From: Parietichytrium sp. I65-24A
Taxonomy: Eukaryota > Sar > Bigyra > Thraustochytrida > Thraustochytriidae
Assembly: GCA_012862575.1 (NCBI GenBank)
Contig: BLSF01000032.1
Coordinates: 1 to 64,000, forward strand
Length of the DNA stretch: 64,000 nt
Reading direction: 5' to 3'
Shown here: piece after piece, positions 27,901 to 36,900 of the stretch
Numbering within the stretch: position 1 is the stretch's first letter
Layout of the letters: each line of letters opens with the position of its first letter
Position numbers and translations under genes: made by a program
Notes under the pieces: generated by a model
What the model was told of the DNA's origin: nothing
What the model saw: the letters and a program-made list of their open reading frames with translations, nothing else
Databases searched by the model: none

Positions 27901-30900
27901 CCGCCAGAGGCCGTCGAACTGGAGCCTGTCAAGAGTTGCAGCTTTCCAGACGTAACGAGCGAGTCGGGGGAACTCAATCGAACATCACCACTAGATAGTC
28001 CTCCGCGACCACTCGAAATGAGCACTGGACCACCATACTGACCATATCCGGCATCAATATTGACAGATCCGCCGACACCAGCAGAAGCACCTACCGAGAG
28101 AGTGATGTTACCAGCTGTCGAGCTGCTTGCGTCTCCAGATTGAACAGTGACCGTACCGGATGGCCCCGCAGCGGAGTCGCCACTTGAGATATTGACGTTT
28201 CCAGAGGCACTTTTGCCTTCTGCAGATCTAAGCAAAAGCGTACCGCTCGACCCAGACTTGGATGACCCCGTTTGAATGGTTATCTTACCTCCGACGCTTG
28301 CAGTACTGTTACCCGCAATAACACTCACACTACCACCAGTGCCAGACGAGGAGCCGGACACCACAGAGATACCACCTGACGTTCCACTCTCCGAGTTACC
28401 AGTGCCCAGTGAGAGTGCACCTGACGCTTTGTTGGAGCTGGACACCGTGCCAGTGAACAAACCCACTCCCCCAGAAGCCCCTGACGAGCCTTCCGCGGAA
28501 CGAATTGAAATGGAACCCGAGATTCCAGATGCCGTCCCACTTTCCATCTCTATTGACCCACCAGTCCCGCCGGTCGCAGCTGAGCTCGATCCGCCGCGAA
28601 TCGAGATAAGACCAGGTGTGCCAGCAGCCGACCCGGAGACAATATTAACAGCGCCAGAGCTTGCGGACGAGGAGCCAGAGGTAATATTCACGGAGCCGGA
28701 AGCACCACCCGAGGACTGGCCTGAGCTAAGAACAATGGACCCACTGCTCGCACTCCCTGTCGAAGCAGTCTTTAATTCGAGGGAACCCGATTTCGAGAGC
28801 GCTGATGAACCCGACTCGATCACGACTGAGCCACCCGGAGCCGACTTCGAGGACGACCCGCCGCGAATCTCAATAGCTCCTCCTTTGGAAACGGTTCCAG
28901 CAGAAGAGCCTCCAGCAATAAGAATGCTGCCGCCAGAGCCGCTTTTTGCTGCACCAGCTTGCATAGTAATATTTCCTCCCCGCGAACTCGTCGAGCTAGA
29001 CTCTGTATCTCCAGACATAATGTCTACTCTGCCCCCGCTCTCAGTGTCTGATCGGCCGGCCTTCAGGGCGATAGTTCCCGCGAAAGTGCTCGTGGAATTT
29101 CCAGTACTGAGAATTAGATTACCGGTAGTCGCGGCGGAACCAGTGCTTAGCAATATGTCACCAGATGTCTTATCCTCCAGAGACGCTGTTCCAAGAGAGA
29201 TCGACCCACTGTAAGTCGTCCCAGAGCCGGTGTTTACAAACAAACCTCCACCAAGCGCAGCTCCGGTACTGTTCCCTCCGGCTATAGTCACATTTCCAGC
29301 TGCTCCAGAGATGGAAGATCCAACTGCTAGCTTGATATTACCAGCGCTTTGGAATGCTTTCCCAGTAGAAAATTCAAGATTACCAGACCGGCCGTCATCA
29401 GAAGTCCCCGAAGAGAGAATGACTGTACCACTGGAGCCTTTCAAAGAACTTCCCGATGCCACACGAACGATTCCCGAAGACTGAGATGAACTTGCGGTAG
29501 AACCGGAGAGAATGGTAATGTTCCCGCCATTTTGAGAAGCAGAGTAACCAGCAGTCAGCCCCAAGCTTCCAGCGCTCTGCGTTGCAGCACCGACTTGGAT
29601 TTCAATCGCGCCAGAAATCTTGCTCGCGGGGCCCGTAGTCATCCTCAGCGAACCAGAATTAACTCCAGAACCGGTGGAAAGAACCAAGTCCCCACTATTT
29701 CCGGAGAGACTGTTATTAGCTGACGACATGAAAACTGCACCAGAGCTTGCCTTACCCACTCCGGACTGAAGTGAGATCAAACCCCCTGTTCCACTGCTGC
29801 TGACATTTCCAGCTCGCATGGTAATCGATCCTCCCACTCCGGAATCGCCTGTACCAACTTCAATGGAGACACTTCCGCCGACAGAATCAGCGCTCTTGCC
29901 AGTCAAAATATGAATTGATCCCGAAGCAAGCTTCTCACTGTCCCCGGTCTGAAGGTACAAATCGCCACTGTTTCCCAGCGTCCCAGCCTTCGCCGTGGTT
30001 ATGTTCACATAGCCACTCGAACCGGAGGTACTGGCTCCACTGGAAATGAGAACATTTCCCCCAGTCGCATCATTGCTTGTTCCACCGCCCAGATTGAGAT
30101 CCGAGCCCGAGCCACTTTCCGAGCTCCCGACCAATATATTTACTGTGCCAGCTCTCAGCTTTGCGTCCCCGGTAATTAGGTTGATGTCGCCACTAATGCC
30201 ACCAGAAGCCATTGCGCTTCCAGTGGAGAGAGAAATAGTTCCTGACGGTGAAGAGGTGACAGATTTGCCAGTCTCGAGTTTGATGGCTCCGCTTCCCAAA
30301 GTGCCGGAAGTCCCAGATCCCAAAACAATTTCTCCAGCACGACCAGAGGTGCTGGATCCAGCGTTCATGAGTATATGACCTGCGGCCCCTGTTGAGCTTG
30401 CACCTGCAGAGAGGCGAATTGAACCGCTCTTATCAGATCCGGAAGCTGCACCGGTCGCAATTGTAACGTTTCCGCTTGCGCCGGAGCTTGCCGAACCAGT
30501 AGTGAGGCTTGCTTGTCCGGAGCTCCCTTCGCCGCCGGCATCAGAGGTTGCCAGGAACAGAGCGCCACTCGACGATCCAGAGCTGATGCCGGAGGCAATG
30601 CTCACATTCCCGCCTGCGATGTTTGTGGCGCTCCCACCTCGAATGTATACCGAGCCGCCCTGAACATTTTTCGCGTTCTTTGGTGCGGCAGAACTGCCAG
30701 CGGAGATCGTAACATCCCCACCACGTGCACCAGATTTCGAGTCAAAGCTGGAACCTGCACCAATAGTAACGTTTCCTCCCCTGCCAAGTTCTGAAAATGT
30801 GTTCCCTGCCAAGAGCGAAAGAGTTCCGCCATTCTTGTTCTTACTCTCTGCAGCCAAGTCTGAAGAGCCAACCTGCAACGTGATGCTCCCGCTTTCCGAT

Positions 30901-33900
30901 GTGCTGGAAGACCCTGTGCTGATATTGATATGGCCGGTCGCACCAGCTGTTGAGTCGCCAGTGAATACGTATATCTCTCCGGAGTTAGTGGTTGCTTTTG
31001 CGGATCCGATGCGAATTACCCCACTTCGAGAGCTTGCAGAGCCACCAGACATGACGGTTACATTTCCGCCAGGCAGTGAACCCTCGTTGTTACCAGCAAC
31101 AAGCTCAACAGAACCAGAGCTTGCCCCGCCAGATGCTGCCCCGCCAGAGAGCTTGATATCCCCAACTTTTCCTGAAGACGCACTTCCGGTTCGAATAGAC
31201 ATTGTGCCTGATGTTCCTGCTGCTGCTGCACCAGACTCAATGCGTACATTTCCAGAAGCCAATGGCGACGAAGCAGTCGCAAAGGTGGCGTTCCCACTGG
31301 ACAGAGATCGGCTCGCGCCAGACAGCAAAGTGATACTTCCACCAACACCGCCCTCCGCAAATCCAGCAGAGGCAATTAGATGGCCGCCAGTATTTGTCGA
31401 GCGAGATCCTAAAGAGGCCCCCGCGGCGATAGTGATATTTCCGCCCAGACCAAAGTCCTGATGAGTGGCGTTTCCAGCAAGAATATCAACTTTGCCACCG
31501 CTTCGAGTGGCGCCACCAGAACTGGCTTGGCCCTCCCGGGTCTGCCCTGCGCGAACATATACATCTCCTCCATCCCCGCTACCAGTATTGCCAACCACCA
31601 TGCGAATGCTACCGCCACGGCCATTGTGAGAAATTCCAGTTGTTAAATTAAATTGGCCAGATGAGACCCCAGATCCATACACTGTTCCAGTCATAATGCT
31701 AACCGACCCAGACCCACCAGACTCTTCCGCGTGAGGTGTAGATACTGAGACGTTCCCGGAAGTTCCCAGTCGTGAGGCTCCAGATGAGATGAATACATGG
31801 CCACCATCGGCAACAGCATTCGTAACTTTTCCGGCAGTGAGGTGCAATGATCCGGAAGTCTTTTGTGCGTCACCAACTCGGATGAAAATATCTCCGCTTT
31901 TGGACCCAGCGGCACCTGTGGTAATGTTGATCATTCCAGAATTGGAAGAAGTGGGTCCTGTATTCAGAATTAGCACCCCGCTATCTCCAGAGGTGCCACT
32001 TGCTGTAGCGATTGAGATGTACCCGGACGTTTTCGTCGAGCTCTGGCCAGACTGGAGAGCGATACTACCACCAGTCTGCTCCACAGCAGAACCAGCACTA
32101 AGAACAATGGAGCCACCAACACCAGAAGACCCTGTGCCGACAGCAATTGTCACATTTCCACCACTTCCAGAAGCTGCCGAATCACCAGTCTGGATTAAAA
32201 TGGAGCCTGACGCTCCTGAGGTGGACCTTCCGGTCTCTAGAGCCAACGAACCGCTTACTCCTGATGTACCCGCATTCGCTGTGTATATAGAGATGCTTCC
32301 AGAAGACGAAAGAGTGGACTGTCCAGACTTGAGAACAATTTTGCCCCCAGTTCCGGCATTTGCAAAACCTCCGCTGATTGTCACATTTCCCCCACGGTCG
32401 TTAGCATTCTTTCCATGCCCAGCCCCTGCGGAAACAAAAATGTTTCCACCGTCTCCTCCGTTTGCTGAGTCTGCAGACGTTCCATCACCAGCCGCAATGA
32501 CCACGCTACCACCCTTGTGTGCCGAAGCAGTCATATTGCCCGCTCGAATTGTCACGTTTCCGCCTTCTCCAGAGGAAGATGTTTCGCCAGCGCCGACTTG
32601 AAGCAGAATACTACCTCCACTGCCCTCAATCGCTTTCCCGGTGAGGAGACGAATGAGGCCGGTGGAACCCTCGCTGGACGTACCCGAGGACAGAGTGATT
32701 GCCCCAGAGACTCCTTCAGACCCTGCGTTTGAAGAGTAGATTACGATGTTTCCCGAGCTTGTATAAGTGCTGTTGCCAGAGCGGATATACACAGATCCAC
32801 CGTAGGCTCCGGACTTGTCCACAGTGTTTCCTGCAGCCATGAAGATGACACCGCCATTCCCAGAGTCACCAGTTCCGACTTGAACCGTAATGTTCCCACC
32901 GCTTCCGGATCGTGCTATGCCAGTCGTGATATTGATGGAACCAGACGGTCCTTCCGTTGTTACCCCAGTGTAGATAGACATTGATCCAGACACTCCGGTG
33001 GTCCCAGCATCGGCGGTGCGGAGCAGCATTTCTCCACTGCTTCCCACGGAACTCTTCCCAGTAACGAGGAGAATGGAGCCTCCAGTTCCTTCTTCAGCTC
33101 TTCCAGCATCAATCGTAACGTTTCCACCACGATCGAGGGTAGACCTTCCATAGGCTGCACCGGCAGTGATGTGGACATCCCCTCCTCGCCCGCCAGCGTT
33201 GCTATTCACGTTGGTTCCGTTACCCGCGGAAAGAACAATGCTGCCTCCCTGACTCTTCACGGCGGACGTGAGCCCGGCATACAAAAATATGCTTCCTCCA
33301 TCACCGGCATTACCAGCACCCACAGACTGAACGATATCGCCACCGTGGCCGCTCGAAGCTTCCCCGGTGCTGATAACAACAGTACCAGAGCTCCCCCTCG
33401 AGCTGGAGCCAGTGACGAGCGAGATTGAACCAGAAACGCCCGCATTGCCAGCGTTTGCCGTTCGCAAGGAAATGATCCCACTGGACGACTCCGTGGAGCC
33501 CCCGCTAGTGAGAATGATGGAACCTCCGGAAGGAATTTTAGCGTGACCGCCAGTCAAAGTGACATCGCCACCGGTATCAGACGACCCGGTGCCTTCTGCC
33601 TCTCCACCAGAGAGACTGATATAACCTCCAGCTCCCCGATCATTGTTTTTCCCGGTGGATGCACCCTTACCTCCAACAATCTGAACGGTCCCACCGACAC
33701 TTTCCGAGTCGTCTTCGGTTGTACCAGCGGTCAAGAGTATATCCCCGCCGTTGCCGCTCTTTCCCGTGCCAACAGAGAGAACTATGCTTCCGCCATGGCC
33801 TTTGGCTGCAGCACCAGTAGTGACATTAAATACTCCCGAGTTTCCGCTCGAGGTGGTGCCCGTTCGAAAGTACATGGATCCACTCACGCCAGCTTTGCCG

Positions 33901-36900
33901 GCATTGGGCGTGATCACAAACAGATCCCCGCTGCTTGTTTCGGCCGAGTAACCGGTGCGCACTGTGATGTAGCCACCAGATGACTTCGTCGATGTAGTGT
34001 TTCCTGCCGCCACGAGTACATGCCCTCCCTCGCCGACATAGCCGGTCCCTACAGTGATCGAAACATCTCCACCACTTCCAACCGATGCGGTCCCAGAACC
34101 GATGTTGACTGCGCCCGAATCGCCGTAGCTGCTAATTCCGGTAGACATCGTAATACTTCCTGAAACACCTTTTTTGCCGCCATTGGCGGTCTTGATCACG
34201 ATATGTCCACTGCTCGTGTCCTCGCCATACCCGGAATAAAATATCAAGCTACCACCGGTGCCTTCGTTCGAATAGCCACCAGTCAGTTCGATGTTGCCAC
34301 CATAATGCTCGTCATCGCTTCCTTGTGCGGCACCTCCAAAGAGTTGGATTTTTCCACCTTTGCCACCGTCCATTGCGCTATTTGAGCCCTCTCCAGCAGT
34401 TAGCACAATGTTTCCACCGATGGAGTCAGTGTCAGTGGTTTCTCCGGCAGACACGCGGACGTCACCACCGTTTCCTGTATCTCCTACACCGACGTAAACA
34501 AGGATATCACCACCATGCCCATCGGTCGCTGCTCCGGTGCCCATACCAATTGCGCCGGAATTTCCAGCGCTACTAGTCCCTGTGGACAAGGTGATACCTC
34601 CTGAGACACCAATCAGACCTGCATTTGGCGTGCGGAGTGCAAAAGATCCAGAGCTGGTCTGAGAAGAATAACCCGTGGTGACTGAGATGTAACCTCCAGA
34701 AGCGCCAGAGCTGTCTGTCGTTTTTCCTGCGGTGATGCTCACATGCCCGCCATCTCCGTAGTTACCTTCTCCAACAAACAAGTTGATGTAGCCTCCGCTG
34801 CCACCGAATGCCTTCCCGGAAATAATGTTGATGAATCCAGAGTCTCCCGCACTTGTTGTTCCGGTGGACAGAGTCATACTCCCGGAAATACCGTTCAAGC
34901 CAGCGTTGGCGGTTTCAAGCACCACGCTTCCAGAACTCGTGCTCGTACCAGTCCCAGAAATTATACGAATATTGCCTCCGGTACCAGAAAAAGCTTCACC
35001 ACCTTGAATCCACACCGAGCCACCTGCGTCGTCAGAGCTCGTCCCTCTGGCCTCACCTCCGAAAATCCGAACCTCGCCCCCGTCACCGCCGTCGCCGGAA
35101 TGAGGGCTCGAGCCTTGACCCGCGCGAATTTCAACCTTGCCTCCAACCCTAGCTTTGTCCGATGTAGCGCCTGCAGTCAGGTAAATGTCCCCGCCGTCAC
35201 CAAAGTCTCCAGCACCAACAGAGAAAATTAAACTGCCACCGGCGCCATCTACCGCAGTTCCCGATAGCAGCGCGATAGTGCCAGAGTCTCCGGCTGTGGA
35301 GAGGCCAGTTTGTAGCACAAGATCCCCGGAGACACCAGATACTCCGGCGTTGTCCGAAGCGATCAAAAGTGAGCCACTCGAACGGTCGGATGAAGTTCCT
35401 GACTTGATTTGGATATCCCCACCGTTCCCGCCCTGAGCACTCCCTCCACTGACATATACAGCCCCCCCGACATCGGCGGCAGCTTTGCCTCGCGCTTCAC
35501 CACCGTAAATGAGAACTGGGCCACCATTTCCACCGTTTGACGCATCGACGTTACTGCCTTCACCTCCAGCAATAACGACGCGGCCCCCTTTAGAAGCACT
35601 CGTCTTGGAGAGTCCCGCAGAAATAATCACATCGCCACCGTCCCCTTCCTCTGAGGTGCCTACGGTTACCGAAATGTCGCCGCCCTGTCCACCTGAAGCA
35701 TCTCCGGTATTAATAGAAATTGAGCCAGACGCTCCGGTGGAAGTGGTCCCGGTAGAAAGCGTAATAGAGCCAGAAACGCCTGAAGGACCTGCGTTCGCGG
35801 TGAGGATAGAAATTGCGCCACTGGAGCTCACTACACCATTGCCGGAACGCAAAATAACGTTCCCGCCATAGTTGTTCGTCGATTCGCCACCGAACAACAT
35901 GACGGCGCCTCCAGGAGAATCTGCAGAGAAGCCTCCGTACAATTCTACCGAGCCGGCATTTCCAACGCTGCCACCGTCTTCAGCAGCATTCCCTCCAGCC
36001 GGACCACCTCGGAGAATCACGCTGCCTCCAGATCCGCCGTCGACGCTTGTACCACTGCCTGCGTTTAGCTCGATGCTTCCTCCCACAGCTTCATCCTCCG
36101 ACGTGGATCCCCCATTGAACACGATGTCGCCACCACTACCAGAGGAAGAGTCGCCCACACTGACTTGTACCGATCCGGCTTTACCAGTGCCATACGCATC
36201 CCCGCTGGCAATGAGGATAGAACCCGTTTCTCCAGCTTGTGCAGTGCCGGTCTGGATAGTGATTGATCCCGTTTGGCTCGTATTTCCGGTACCAGAAGAG
36301 TCTGCAGAGAGGATCTCGATATCACCGGTGATGGCGCCGCCGCCTGAGAGCAGTGAAAGTGTGCCCCCTTCAACTGTCCCATCGGTACTACCGGCCCCAG
36401 ACTGAAGAGAAACTCGTCCCCCGCCGAGTCCAGCCGCAATAGATATCGACCCGCTGCTTCCAGACACTGCATCACCAGAACGCAAGACAATCATTCCTGT
36501 GTCCCCTGAGGTGGAGTCGCCAGAAAAGATTTCAACGCTGCCAGAATTGGAGTCGTTCTGGGTCGTTCCAGAACCAAACGCCACGTTGCCACTCGCCCCA
36601 GAGGTGCTTGATCCGGACAACAAGGAGATGCTACCTCCAGTTCCGACCGCTGCGCTGCCACCTTCGATGCTCACGTTCCCGCCAACATCGTTGGCACTCT
36701 GTGTTCCGGTGGCCACTCCACCAGAAAGGCTCAGGGCACCCCCACGTACAGCTTGGCCACCTTGAAGGATGACAGACCCACCTAGTCGCGTGCTCTCCGA
36801 AGCAGAGCCACCATACAACTCAACATTGGCCCCATGGTCTCGCCCAAGAGCTTGACCAGCGCGGAGAACAATCTTGCCAGGAGTGGTGGCTGCTGAGTCG